This document shows, one piece after another, positions 1 to 9,506 of a stretch of DNA of 14,962 nt. The first letter of the stretch is position 1, and each line of letters begins with the position of its first letter. The stretch lies in contig JAGBBI010000102.1 of the NCBI GenBank assembly GCA_017938565.1, forward strand, positions 1 through 14,962, given 5' to 3'. This stretch comes from Clostridia bacterium (GTDB lineage Bacteria > Bacillota_A > Clostridia > Christensenellales > UBA1242). The position numbers were made by a program, and so were the translations under genes. The notes under the pieces are model-generated. The model saw only the letters and a list, made by a program, of their open reading frames with translations. It was not told the DNA's origin and searched no databases.

Positions 1-1559
<1,559 letters not shown>

Positions 1560-1574
1560 TCATAATCTAAAAGA

Positions 1575-4500
1575 TTAAATGTCGTCATCATCAAAATCAA
1601 ACAAGTCATCGTCGCTATCTATTCCAAATGCGTCAACGCCGTTATCATCTAAGTCTAGGACTTCTTCTTGTGGACCATCGTCTAAGTCAAGTTCAACTTC
1701 TTCTTTATCATCTCTTGCATTTCTTACTGGTCTGTCATCGTCATCATTGTCTTCAACAAGTTCTCTTAGTCCAATTTCTTCTTTATCTTCGGTTAGAACC
1801 TTAACATCAAGTGCCAAACCTTGCAATTCCTTAATCAATACCTTGAATGATTCTGGGATTCCAGGTTCTGCAACGTTTTCGCTTCTTACAATGCTTTCAT
1901 AAGTTTTTGTTCTACCCATGATATCATCGGATTTAACCGTTAACATTTCTTGTAGTACATTTGCAGCGCCATAGGCTTCCAAAGCCCAAACTTCCATTTC
2001 ACCAAATCTTTGTCCACCAAATTGTGTCTTACCACCAAGAGGTTGTTGTGTTACAAGCGAGTAAGGTCCAGTTGAACGAGCGTGCATCTTATCATCAACC
2101 AAGTGGTTAAGTTTAAGCATATACATAATACCAACTGTCATTGGATTTGGAAGTTTTTCACCAGTACGTCCATCATACAAATCAATCTTTCCGTCTGGTC
2201 TTAAACCATTCTTAACAAGAAGTTCTTGGATTTCATCACTTGTTGCACAGTCAAATATTGGAGTTGCAACCTTCCAGCCCATTGTTCTTGAAGCCATACC
2301 TAAGTGAACTTCAAGCAACTGTCCTACGTTCATACGAGAAGGGACACCCATTGGGTTTAGAAGAATTTGAATTGGAGTACCGTCTGCAAGGAATGGCATA
2401 TCTGCTTGTGGAAGTATCTTTGATACTACACCCTTGTTTCCGTGTCTACCAGACATCTTATCGCCGACGCTCATTTTTCTCTTTTGAGCGATGTAAACTC
2501 TTACAAGTTTGTTTACGCCAGTTGAAAGTTCGTCTTTGTTTTCACGAGTTAGAACCTTAACATCTACAACAATACCACCCTCACCGTGTTGAACACGAAG
2601 AGATGTATCTCTTACTTCTCTTGCCTTTTCACCAAAGATTGCTCTTAAAAGTCTTTCTTCAGGTGTTAGTTCAGTTTCACCCTTTGGAGTAACCTTACCA
2701 ACAAGAATATCACCAGGAACAACTTCAGCACCAATTCTTACAATACCATTTTCATCCAAATCTTTAAGTGCATCATCACCAACATTTGGAATATCTCTTG
2801 TAATGTCTTCAGGTCCAAGTTTTGTATCTCTGCAATCTAGTTCATATTCTTCAATGTGAACAGATGTTAAAATATCGTCTTTTACGATTTCATCTGAAAT
2901 CAATACAGCATCTTCAAAGTTATATCCTTCCCAAGGCATGTAAGCAATAAGAATGTTCTTACCTACTGAAAGTTCACCACCAGATGTTGATGGACCATCA
3001 GCTAAGACATCACCCTTCTTAACTTTTTCGCCATGAGTTACGATTGGATGTTGTTTCATACAAGTTCCATGGTTTGAACGAGTATAACCAGTTAGATAGT
3101 ACTCATCTTCTTCACCACTCTTTTGCGTTACTACAATTTTATCGCTTGATACATATGTAACTGTACCTGCTTCTCTTGCAACTATTACCGCACCACTATC
3201 AACTGCAATTTTGTGTTCCATACCAGTAGCTACAATTGGAGCTTCGGTCTTTAATAGTGGCACCGCTTGACGTTGTTGGTTTGACGCAACAAGTGCACGA
3301 ACGGAGTCATCACTTCCAAGGAATGGAACAAGTGTTGTTGCAACTGAGAATAATTGCTTTGGAGAAACGTCCATATAATCAATATTTGACACTGTCGTTT
3401 CCAAAATTTCTTCACGGTTACGGCAAATAATTCTTTTATTCTTAAATGTTCCATCTTCATTCAATGGTTCATTCGCTTGAGCTATTGTATATCTATCTTC
3501 AACATCGGCTGTCATATAAACCACTTCGTTTGTTACCTTGCCACTTTCTTTATCAACTTTTCTGTATGGAGCCATTAAGAATCCATATTCATTAAGTTTT
3601 GCAAAAGTTGCAAGCGAGTTAATCAAACCGATGTTTGGACCTTCTGGAGTTTCGTTAGGACAAAGTCTTCCGTAGTGTGTGTAGTGTACGTCACGAACAT
3701 CAAATCCAGCACGTTCACGACTTAATCCACCAGGTCCAAGAGTTGTTAGTTTTCTTTTGTGTGTTAATGAAGCGATTGGATTAATCTGCTCCATAAATTG
3801 CGACATTTGAGATGAACCGAAGAACTCTCTTATCGCAGAAGACACCGGCCTTACATTAATAAGCGAACTTGGGCTTACTTCATTAATGTTTTGAACCTGC
3901 ATTCTTTCACGAATAACTCTTTCAAGTCTTGCCATACCAATATAGAATTGGTTTTGTAGAAGTTCACCAACGGTTTTAACACGTCTGTTCCCTAAGTGGT
4001 CAACATCATCAAAATGTCCAATGCCTTCTGACAAAGATAAATGATAGTTGATTGCTGATAAGATATCATCCAACATAATATGTCTTCCAACAAGTTGGTC
4101 GGCATTAAGTCTTATCATCTCTTTCTTCTCTTCTGGCGACTTGCATTCCTTTAAAATATCATTCAATGTTTGAATGTGAACCATTCCATTGATTTCAACT
4201 TCTTTTGGGTCAATTCCAATATATTTGTCTAGGTCAACTCTGTTATTACCAAATACTTTAAACTCTCCATTTTTGGTCTTAACATAAACTTCATTAACAC
4301 CAGCATTTTGAATTTTCCATGCTGTTTCAAGGTCAACCATTTCACCTGCTTTCACAAGCGTTTTCCCATTAGCAACAACATCTCTTGTAACTACCAAGTT
4401 TTCAATTCTGTTAGCGATAGAAAGTTTTTGGTTAAATTTATATCTACCTACTCTTGATACATCGTATCTTCTTTGGTTATAGAATAGGTTGTTAATGTAT

Positions 4501-5306
4501 CTTTTAATTGCTTTCAAGTTTAGAACTTCGCCTGGGCGTAATCTTTTTGAAAGCTCTACTAAAGCTTCTTCTTCTGACTTCGTAACATCTTTTTCAAGGG
4601 TTTTCTTGATAATTGGGTGGTTATCAAAGACATTCAATATTTCTTCATCAGAACCCAACCCCAAGCCTCTTAAAAGAATAGATGCAACAAGCTTTCTTGT
4701 CTTATCAATATGAATCCAAAGAACACCATTTGTATCTTCTTCAAATTCAAGCCATGCACCACGAAGTGGCATAATCCCAGTTTCAACTACAAAGTTCCCT
4801 GTTTTATTTAAACCTTGTTTGCAGTAAACGCCTGGGCTTCTTACAAGCTGGCTTACGACAGCTCTTTCAGCACCATTAATAATGAACGAACCACTATCAG
4901 TCATCATTGGGATGTCGCCCATGTACACTTCTTGGTCAACAACCTCGCCCGTTTCCTTATAAACTAGTCTTACTTTTACTTTTAGAGGTACTGCATATGT
5001 AGCATCTCGCATTTTACATTCTCTTTCATTGTACTTTGGTTCTCCTGAAAGAGAGTGGTCCAAAAAGTAAAGCTCAATACGGCTATCCTTATCCTCTTCA
5101 TTCTCAGCCCTGTTCATATTTAGGTTATCCGAGTCTGAAATAGGCGAAAAATCCTTCAAGACTTCCCTTATACCTTCCTTGGTAAAAGCCTCAAAGGAGT
5201 TCTTCTGGATCTCCACCAAATATGGAATATCGATAACTTCTTTAATGTTTCCAAAAGTTTGCCTCTCGTGTCTTCCATACATCTTTTTTTCAACCTTAAT
5301 TGACAT
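1575..5306 (-). CDS. rpoB: DNA-directed RNA polymerase subunit beta
   Basis: Second-largest subunit of RNA polymerase, 1243 residues. The frame stays open upstream to a TTG at 5414, but the real start is the ATG at 5306: a perfect AAGGAG lies seven bases before it, and [20 protein letters not shown] is the usual family opening. Conserved landmarks are the rifampicin-region block around residues 498-527 ([10 protein letters not shown] through [10 protein letters not shown]) and the motif [10 protein letters not shown] at 950-959, whose K950 and K958 match active-centre lysines K1065 and K1073 of E. coli. Against E. coli the drug pocket carries E506 (D516), K519 (R529) and T521 (S531). The last 60 residues (1184-1243) form an acidic tail with 23 Asp and 6 Glu. 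It is the first gene of an rpoB-rpoC operon with its own promoter; the usual upstream rplJ-rplL genes are absent, an ABC exporter operon lying there instead. Confidence 0.98.
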   Translation of the reverse strand: MSIKVEKKMYGRHERQTFGNIKEVIDIPYLVEIQKNSFEAFTKEGIREVLKDFSPISDSDNLNMNRAENEEDKDSRIELYFLDHSLSGEPKYNERECKMRDATYAVPLKVKVRLVYKETGEVVDQEVYMGDIPMMTDSGSFIINGAERAVVSQLVRSPGVYCKQGLNKTGNFVVETGIMPLRGAWLEFEEDTNGVLWIHIDKTRKLVASILLRGLGLGSDEEILNVFDNHPIIKKTLEKDVTKSEEEALVELSKRLRPGEVLNLKAIKRYINNLFYNQRRYDVSRVGRYKFNQKLSIANRIENLVVTRDVVANGKTLVKAGEMVDLETAWKIQNAGVNEVYVKTKNGEFKVFGNNRVDLDKYIGIDPKEVEINGMVHIQTLNDILKECKSPEEKKEMIRLNADQLVGRHIMLDDILSAINYHLSLSEGIGHFDDVDHLGNRRVKTVGELLQNQFYIGMARLERVIRERMQVQNINEVSPSSLINVRPVSSAIREFFGSSQMSQFMEQINPIASLTHKRKLTTLGPGGLSRERAGFDVRDVHYTHYGRLCPNETPEGPNIGLINSLATFAKLNEYGFLMAPYRKVDKESGKVTNEVVYMTADVEDRYTIAQANEPLNEDGTFKNKRIICRNREEILETTVSNIDYMDVSPKQLFSVATTLVPFLGSDDSVRALVASNQQRQAVPLLKTEAPIVATGMEHKIAVDSGAVIVAREAGTVTYVSSDKIVVTQKSGEEDEYYLTGYTRSNHGTCMKQHPIVTHGEKVKKGDVLADGPSTSGGELSVGKNILIAYMPWEGYNFEDAVLISDEIVKDDILTSVHIEEYELDCRDTKLGPEDITRDIPNVGDDALKDLDENGIVRIGAEVVPGDILVGKVTPKGETELTPEERLLRAIFGEKAREVRDTSLRVQHGEGGIVVDVKVLTRENKDELSTGVNKLVRVYIAQKRKMSVGDKMSGRHGNKGVVSKILPQADMPFLADGTPIQILLNPMGVPSRMNVGQLLEVHLGMASRTMGWKVATPIFDCATSDEIQELLVKNGLRPDGKIDLYDGRTGEKLPNPMTVGIMYMLKLNHLVDDKMHARSTGPYSLVTQQPLGGKTQFGGQRFGEMEVWALEAYGAANVLQEMLTVKSDDIMGRTKTYESIVRSENVAEPGIPESFKVLIKELQGLALDVKVLTEDKEEIGLRELVEDNDDDDRPVRNARDDKEEVELDLDDGPQEEVLDLDDNGVDAFGIDSDDDLFDFDDDDI

Positions 5307-5379
5307 TTCTAATCTCCTTAAAAAAATTTCGTGAAAATCGCTTGACTTTGGAAACGTGACTGCGGTATCATTAATTTGT

Positions 5380-5480
5380 AAATGGAGAGATCGACCATTT
5401 GCGTTGACGTGCAAACACGAATCAAAATATTAAATTGTCGTAAAATAACACCCAAAAACATTCGTGTTTGGGCATTATTT
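5380..5480 (-). promoter_or_regulatory. structured 5' leader of rpoB with alternative hairpins
   Basis: The rpoB transcript should carry about 185 untranslated bases. A 14-bp stem pairs 5467-5480 with 5443-5456 around a 10-base loop. It contains two adjacent G-U wobbles that would be C-A mismatches in the opposite strand's RNA, so it fits the rpoB sense only. It is followed by a short U-rich run, like a weak terminator. An 11-bp perfect inverted repeat (5460-5470 with 5412-5422, CAAACACGAAT/ATTCGTGTTTG) shares four stem bases and most of the loop with that hairpin. The two can therefore alternate, or the loop can form a pseudoknot. A further 6-bp hairpin pairs 5395-5400 with 5380-5385. The structures are read directly; a regulatory role is inferred. 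No known riboswitch was recognised. Confidence 0.5.
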
Positions 5481-5497
5481 CACATTAGTACCATTGT

Positions 5498-5526
5498 ATT
5501 TTACAATAATTATTTCACTTTGTCAA
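5498..5526 (-). promoter_or_regulatory. sigma-A promoter of the rpoB-rpoC operon
   Basis: On the minus strand a perfect TTGACA (5521-5526) is followed by a 17-base spacer and TAAAAT (5498-5503), five of six matches to the -10 consensus. Transcription would start near 5490. It lies just beyond the exporter operon's terminator, so rpoB-rpoC does not depend on read-through. Confidence 0.8.
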
Positions 5527-5540
5527 CACATTTAAAAAAT

Positions 5541-5580
5541 TTATAAAAAAGTTTCTGGCATTTTTTTGTTAGAAACTTTT
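5541..5580 (-). terminator. intrinsic terminator of the ABC exporter operon
   Basis: A perfect 10-bp stem, AAAAGTTTCT paired with AGAAACTTTT (5571-5580 with 5547-5556), encloses a 14-base loop and is followed on the minus strand by a U-rich run. It begins about 20 bases after the stop codon of the second exporter gene. The stem is low in G+C, so it may be modest in strength. Confidence 0.7.
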
Positions 5581-5600
5581 AATTTTTTGATTTTTTTTAC

Positions 5601-7406
5601 CTATTTTGATTTAGCTGAAACTTTTTTCATTCTTAAAAATTGACTCGTATAAAGGTTGTAATAAAAACCTTTTTTCTTCATTAATTCTTTATGATTTCCC
5701 TGCTCTATTACATTTCCCTTATTCATAACCAAAATAATATCTGCATTTTGAATTGTTGAAAGCCTATGCGCCACTATAAAACTAGTTCTTCCTTCCATAA
5801 TTTTATTGAAGGCTTCTTGAATTTTCATTTCAGTCCTTGTATCAATATTGCTTGTTGCCTCATCCAAAATTAACATCGAGGGTTTTGTAAGCATTATTCT
5901 TGAAATACATATTAATTGCTTCTGACCTTGGGAAATATTTGCACCCCCTTCAGAAACCAATGTGTCATATTTTTGCGGAAGCTTTTCAATAAAGTCTGCG
6001 GCACCCGAAAGCCTTGCCGCCTCTTTCACCTCTTCAAGTGTTGCGTTTTGATTTCCATAGGCAATATTATCTCTTATTGTCCCATGAAACAACCAACTCT
6101 CTTGCAACACCATACCAAACTTGGTTCTAAGACTTCCCCTTGTAATATTCCTAATATCTTCACCTGAAACATAAATTGCACCACCTGTTACATCATAAAA
6201 CCTCATTAAAAGATTTATAAGTGTAGTCTTCCCGCAACCGGTAGGCCCAACGATCGCTATTTTTTGACCGTTCTTTACTTCTAAATTGAAATTTTGAATC
6301 AACTTAGTTTTAGGTGTATAAGAAAAATCCACATTTTTAATTGAAATATTTCCATCACAATATGAAAGTTCTTTATTGCCTGCATCACTTATTTCGTCTG
6401 GTTCATTTAACACTGCAAAAATTCTTCGTGCCGAAGCGAATGCTGCTTGTATCTCGGTAATCTCCGTACTCAACTCGTCAAACGGACGCCCATAACTGTT
6501 TGCATATGATAAGAAACTACTTATAACACCAACTGTTATTTTGCCGTTTAATGCAAGCAACGCACCAACAAAACCAACTGCAACATAAACAAATCCATTA
6601 ATAAATCTCGTTAGTGGCGGAGCAAGAAACGAATAAAATTTTGCTTTCTCTGACACAACTGTTAGGTTTTCATTAATTGCATTATATTCTTCAATAGAGT
6701 CTTCTTCATGATTAAACGCCTTTACTACTCTCTGATTTCCAATAATCTCCTCTAAGTAACCACTCATCTCACCAGTTGTAGCCGCTTGTTTTATAAATAA
6801 ATCGTTAGCATTTTTTGCAATCTTATAAGAAACAAACAACGATATTGGTGTCAATACTGCAACCATAATAGCAATACTTACATCTAGCAATATCATACAG
6901 ATAAGTGTACCGATAATTGTAAATATGCCAGATGAAATTGATATAATCGCTTCGACCAACCCGTCTGTTACAATTTCAACATCGTTAATCATACGATTAA
7001 GTAAATCACCGTGAGTTGTTCCATCAACAAATTTAATTGGAACAGTCTCAATCTTTTTAAAAAACAAATCTCTTATGTGCTCCGATGTCTTGTAGCAAAA
7101 AATATTTGCATATAGGTTATAAAGCCAAGTAAATAACAAATTTACTACTGCAATACCTGCCATAATTAATATGTTTTGGGTTAATACTGTAAAGTTTACT
7201 TCATTAACTCCAACAATACAGTCGATACATTTTCCAATGTAAATTGGCACCAACAAATCAAGCACACTGCTTACAATCATAAAGCCAACAGCCCATACCA
7301 GAAAGTGCTTGTATGCTCCCGAATACTTCATAGCAGACTTAAACAAGCTTTCTTGTTCTTTATAAGTTTTTTGTTTTTCTTTTATTTGAGTTGCAATCTT
7401 CCCCAT
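5601..7406 (-). CDS. ABC exporter half-transporter, consensus-ATPase subunit (TM288-like)
   Basis: A 601-residue half-transporter: six membrane segments within about residues 34-305, then an ATPase domain. Motifs are Walker A GPTGCGKTT (387-395, K393), Q-loop Q435, signature ISQGQ (491-495) instead of LSGGQ, Walker B MLILDE with catalytic E516, and switch H547. The intact Glu and His with an altered signature is the pattern of the consensus-site subunit of heterodimeric exporters such as TM287/TM288, BmrCD and LmrCD. The partner is the gene immediately upstream: its TAA and this ATG share one base (TAATG), so translation is probably coupled. The substrate cannot be told from sequence; related pairs export drugs, lipids or peptides. 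No adjacent peptide gene or dedicated regulator is present. Confidence 0.93.
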   Translation of the reverse strand: MGKIATQIKEKQKTYKEQESLFKSAMKYSGAYKHFLVWAVGFMIVSSVLDLLVPIYIGKCIDCIVGVNEVNFTVLTQNILIMAGIAVVNLLFTWLYNLYANIFCYKTSEHIRDLFFKKIETVPIKFVDGTTHGDLLNRMINDVEIVTDGLVEAIISISSGIFTIIGTLICMILLDVSIAIMVAVLTPISLFVSYKIAKNANDLFIKQAATTGEMSGYLEEIIGNQRVVKAFNHEEDSIEEYNAINENLTVVSEKAKFYSFLAPPLTRFINGFVYVAVGFVGALLALNGKITVGVISSFLSYANSYGRPFDELSTEITEIQAAFASARRIFAVLNEPDEISDAGNKELSYCDGNISIKNVDFSYTPKTKLIQNFNLEVKNGQKIAIVGPTGCGKTTLINLLMRFYDVTGGAIYVSGEDIRNITRGSLRTKFGMVLQESWLFHGTIRDNIAYGNQNATLEEVKEAARLSGAADFIEKLPQKYDTLVSEGGANISQGQKQLICISRIMLTKPSMLILDEATSNIDTRTEMKIQEAFNKIMEGRTSFIVAHRLSTIQNADIILVMNKGNVIEQGNHKELMKKKGFYYNLYTSQFLRMKKVSAKSK

Positions 7407-9166
7407 TATCTCACACCCCCAACCTTATTCTTCTTTGGCTCATCATCTTCTTTTTGGTTTTGTGAGTAATAAATTTCCTGATAAACGGTACAGCCTTTCA
7501 ATAACTCTTCATGCGTGCCAATTCCCATCACGTTTCCGTTGTCTACAACAATAATCTGATCAGCTGACATAAGCGATGTTGCTCTTTGAGACACTAAAAT
7601 AACCGTACTTGAGTTTAGACTTGTTGCAATAGCTCTCCTTAAATTTGCGTCGGTAGCAAAATCAAGAGCCGAACTTGAATCATCAAGAATTATAATTTTT
7701 GGATTTCCCACAAGTGCTCTTGCAATTGTTAATCTTTGCCGTTGCCCACCAGAAAAATTTCTTCCACCACGCAAAACCTTATGGTCAAGGAAATCCGGTA
7801 ACTCTTTTACGAAGTCGTAGGCTTGTGCAATTTTTAATGCTTTAATAATTTCAGCATCTGTTGCATCTTCTTTTCTCCATTGCATATTTTCTCGAAGCGA
7901 ACCTTCAAACAGAACCGGATTTTGCGGAACAATTCCAACAATTTTTCTAAGTTCAACCAAATCAATCTTTCTTACGTTAACATCATCAATCAAGACATCT
8001 CCGCTTCGTGTATCGTAAAATCTTGGGATTAAGTTTACAATTGAACTTTTACCTGAGCCCGTTCCGCCAATAATTCCAAGAACTTGTCCCGGTTTTACAA
8101 CAACAGACAAATCATTTACTACATTCTTTGCATTTGCATATGAAAAATTAACTTTCCTAAATTCAATTTTTCCTTCTGCATCTTCATAAGTAAAATCAGC
8201 TATACGTTTTGCATTCTTAACTGTGTTTTCAGTCTCAAACACTTCTTTTATTCTTTTAATCGACGCCCCCGTCCTCGTATAAATTATTATTAACCTTGCG
8301 ATTATTACAAGTGCTGAAGAAATCGTTGTTAAATAATTTACAAAAGCTATTAAATTACCAGTAGTTATAACTCCTAAATTAACTTCAATTCCACCGAACC
8401 ATAAAATTGCTATAATTCCGAAATTTACGACTAAAGCAATTAACGGTTGAAGTAATGATGCACTTTTAGCAATCTGCATATTAACTCTGGTAAACTCTTT
8501 ATTTGACCTATCAAATCTTTCAAGTTCATATGCCTGTTTGTTGAATGCCCTGACCACTCTTACGCTGTCTAAATTGTCTCTTGCGATATTTGTTACATCG
8601 TCCAGCCTAACCTTTAAGTTTGAATACCTTGGGCTATTTCTCATCATCACAAAGAACACAATAAACAATATGATTGGTGCCATTATTAAAAATACACTTG
8701 AAAGTTTTATGTCAATAATACACACCATAATCAATGAACCAATAAGCAAAAACGGCGCCCTTGAAACATTTCTTATTGTCATACCAACACTTAGACCGAC
8801 CTGATCAACATCATGCACCATTCTATTTGTTAGGGTAACTGTTGAAAACTTATCAAGTTCTGCATGAGACAACGTATTGATGTGCCCAAATAAATCACGC
8901 CTTATATCTTTACATATTCCCGTTTGTGCAATTGATGAGCATTTTTGACATACAACGGTACAACAAAAACTTATAATATTTAAAAACAATATTACTCCAC
9001 ACATTATAAAAATATAGGGCATATCGCGATTAGCAATACCAACATCAATTACCAGCGCCATAAGCATTGGAGTTACCACATCAGAGGCTGTTTCCAATGC
9101 CTTAAATATAGGACCCCAAGTTATGTATTTTTTGTATCCGCCTAAATACTTCGTAAGCTTAAACAT
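7406..9166 (-). CDS. ABC exporter half-transporter, degenerate-ATPase subunit (TM287-like)
   Basis: A 586-residue half-transporter with six membrane segments within about residues 15-296 and a C-terminal ATPase domain. Walker A is GGTGSGKSS (367-375, K373), Q-loop Q415, and the signature FSGGQ (471-475) is canonical. Walker B reads IIILDD, with D496 where the catalytic glutamate should be, and the switch histidine is Q527 (SQR). These two changes mark the non-hydrolysing nucleotide site of TM287-type subunits. That site would be completed by the odd ISQGQ signature of the partner, while this protein's FSGGQ completes the active site. The C-terminus is a charged tail (KEDDEPKKNK). The ATG at 9166 is preceded by AAAGGTGG. 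It is the first gene of a two-gene operon. Confidence 0.93.
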   Translation of the reverse strand: MFKLTKYLGGYKKYITWGPIFKALETASDVVTPMLMALVIDVGIANRDMPYIFIMCGVILFLNIISFCCTVVCQKCSSIAQTGICKDIRRDLFGHINTLSHAELDKFSTVTLTNRMVHDVDQVGLSVGMTIRNVSRAPFLLIGSLIMVCIIDIKLSSVFLIMAPIILFIVFFVMMRNSPRYSNLKVRLDDVTNIARDNLDSVRVVRAFNKQAYELERFDRSNKEFTRVNMQIAKSASLLQPLIALVVNFGIIAILWFGGIEVNLGVITTGNLIAFVNYLTTISSALVIIARLIIIYTRTGASIKRIKEVFETENTVKNAKRIADFTYEDAEGKIEFRKVNFSYANAKNVVNDLSVVVKPGQVLGIIGGTGSGKSSIVNLIPRFYDTRSGDVLIDDVNVRKIDLVELRKIVGIVPQNPVLFEGSLRENMQWRKEDATDAEIIKALKIAQAYDFVKELPDFLDHKVLRGGRNFSGGQRQRLTIARALVGNPKIIILDDSSSALDFATDANLRRAIATSLNSSTVILVSQRATSLMSADQIIVVDNGNVMGIGTHEELLKGCTVYQEIYYSQNQKEDDEPKKNKVGGVR

Positions 9167-9199
9167 CTTTTGCCACCTTTAACTTTTTATGTTTTTAAT

Positions 9200-9228
9200 A
9201 TTATATCATATTTATTAAATCTTTGAAA
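9200..9228 (-). promoter_or_regulatory. extended -10 promoter of the ABC exporter operon
   Basis: On the minus strand TATAAT (9200-9205) is preceded by TGA, giving the extended -10 form TGnTATAAT. Seventeen bases upstream is a poor -35, TTTCAA (9223-9228, three of six). Start near 9193, about 27 bases before the start codon. The same six bases, read on the plus strand, are the -35 of the divergent small gene. Confidence 0.65.
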
Positions 9229-9251
9229 AATAGAAATCGTATATTTTTAAT
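9223..9251 (+). promoter_or_regulatory. probable promoter of the small gene facing dinB
   Basis: TTGAAA (9223-9228, five of six) is followed after 17 bases by TTTAAT (9246-9251). The region is so AT-rich that chance matches are easy, so this is tentative. It would give a leader of about 16 bases. Confidence 0.45.
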
Positions 9252-9273
9252 TTTTTCACTAAATAATATTAGT

Positions 9274-9504
9274 ATGATCAAATATATTGAAGTAAATGCA
9301 AAAATGACAACCGAAGGCAAAGTAATACCCTTTCAAATCATTTGGGATAATGACAAAGTCTTTGACATCGATCGAGTCATCGATATAAGACCTCTCGCCA
9401 GCACAAAAGGTGGCGGTGTTGGAATCCGATATTTATGCAAAATAAAAGGAAAAGAAAAAATCCTTTTCCTAAGCGAATACAAATGGTTCATTGAGTATGA
9501 TTAA
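9274..9504 (+). CDS. small protein of unknown function, convergent with dinB
   Basis: A 76-residue, probably cytoplasmic protein with no signal peptide or membrane segment. The frame is open to a TTG at 9223, but that codon falls in the likely -35 box; the ATG at 9274 gives a compact, well-formed protein. No clear Shine-Dalgarno precedes it, which is a weakness. It alternates short strands: an N-terminal EVNAKMTTEGKVIPFQIIW, then FDIDRVIDIRP, a Gly-rich turn (TKGGGVGIRY) and strands ending in YKWFIEYD. That looks like a small all-beta fold. From memory, similar short proteins with a GIRY...CKI-GKE...WF-E pattern occur beside DNA polymerase IV genes in Clostridia; this is recollection, not a search. 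It ends two bases from the dinB stop, in the opposite direction. A link to translesion synthesis is only a guess from position. Confidence 0.7.
   Translation: MIKYIEVNAKMTTEGKVIPFQIIWDNDKVFDIDRVIDIRPLASTKGGGVGIRYLCKIKGKEKILFLSEYKWFIEYD
9437..9470 (-). terminator. probable dinB terminator inside the opposing small gene
   Basis: On the minus strand AGGAAAAG (9463-9470) pairs perfectly with CTTTTCCT (9447-9454) around an 8-base loop. The hairpin is followed by a U-rich run (TTTTATTTT). It lies about 37 bases past the dinB stop and within the plus-strand coding sequence. The stem is short, so moderate confidence. Confidence 0.5.
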
Positions 9505-9506
9505 TA

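Noticed and set aside
1579..1902. Serine-rich plus-strand open frame
   Set aside because: It is the antisense of the acidic RpoB tail; GAT/GAC and GAA codons read backwards give Ser-rich runs.
2240..2560. Plus-strand open frame of 106 codons
   Set aside because: It is fully antisense to conserved rpoB coding sequence, with no recognisable domain.
5307..5414. 36-residue in-frame extension of RpoB from a TTG at 5414
   Set aside because: The ATG at 5306 has a perfect AAGGAG site and the family-typical N-terminus; the extension lies in the structured leader and resembles no RpoB.
9223..9273. Upstream TTG start for the small gene, adding 17 residues
   Set aside because: The TTG falls in the likely -35 hexamer and the added residues look like translated AT-rich promoter DNA.
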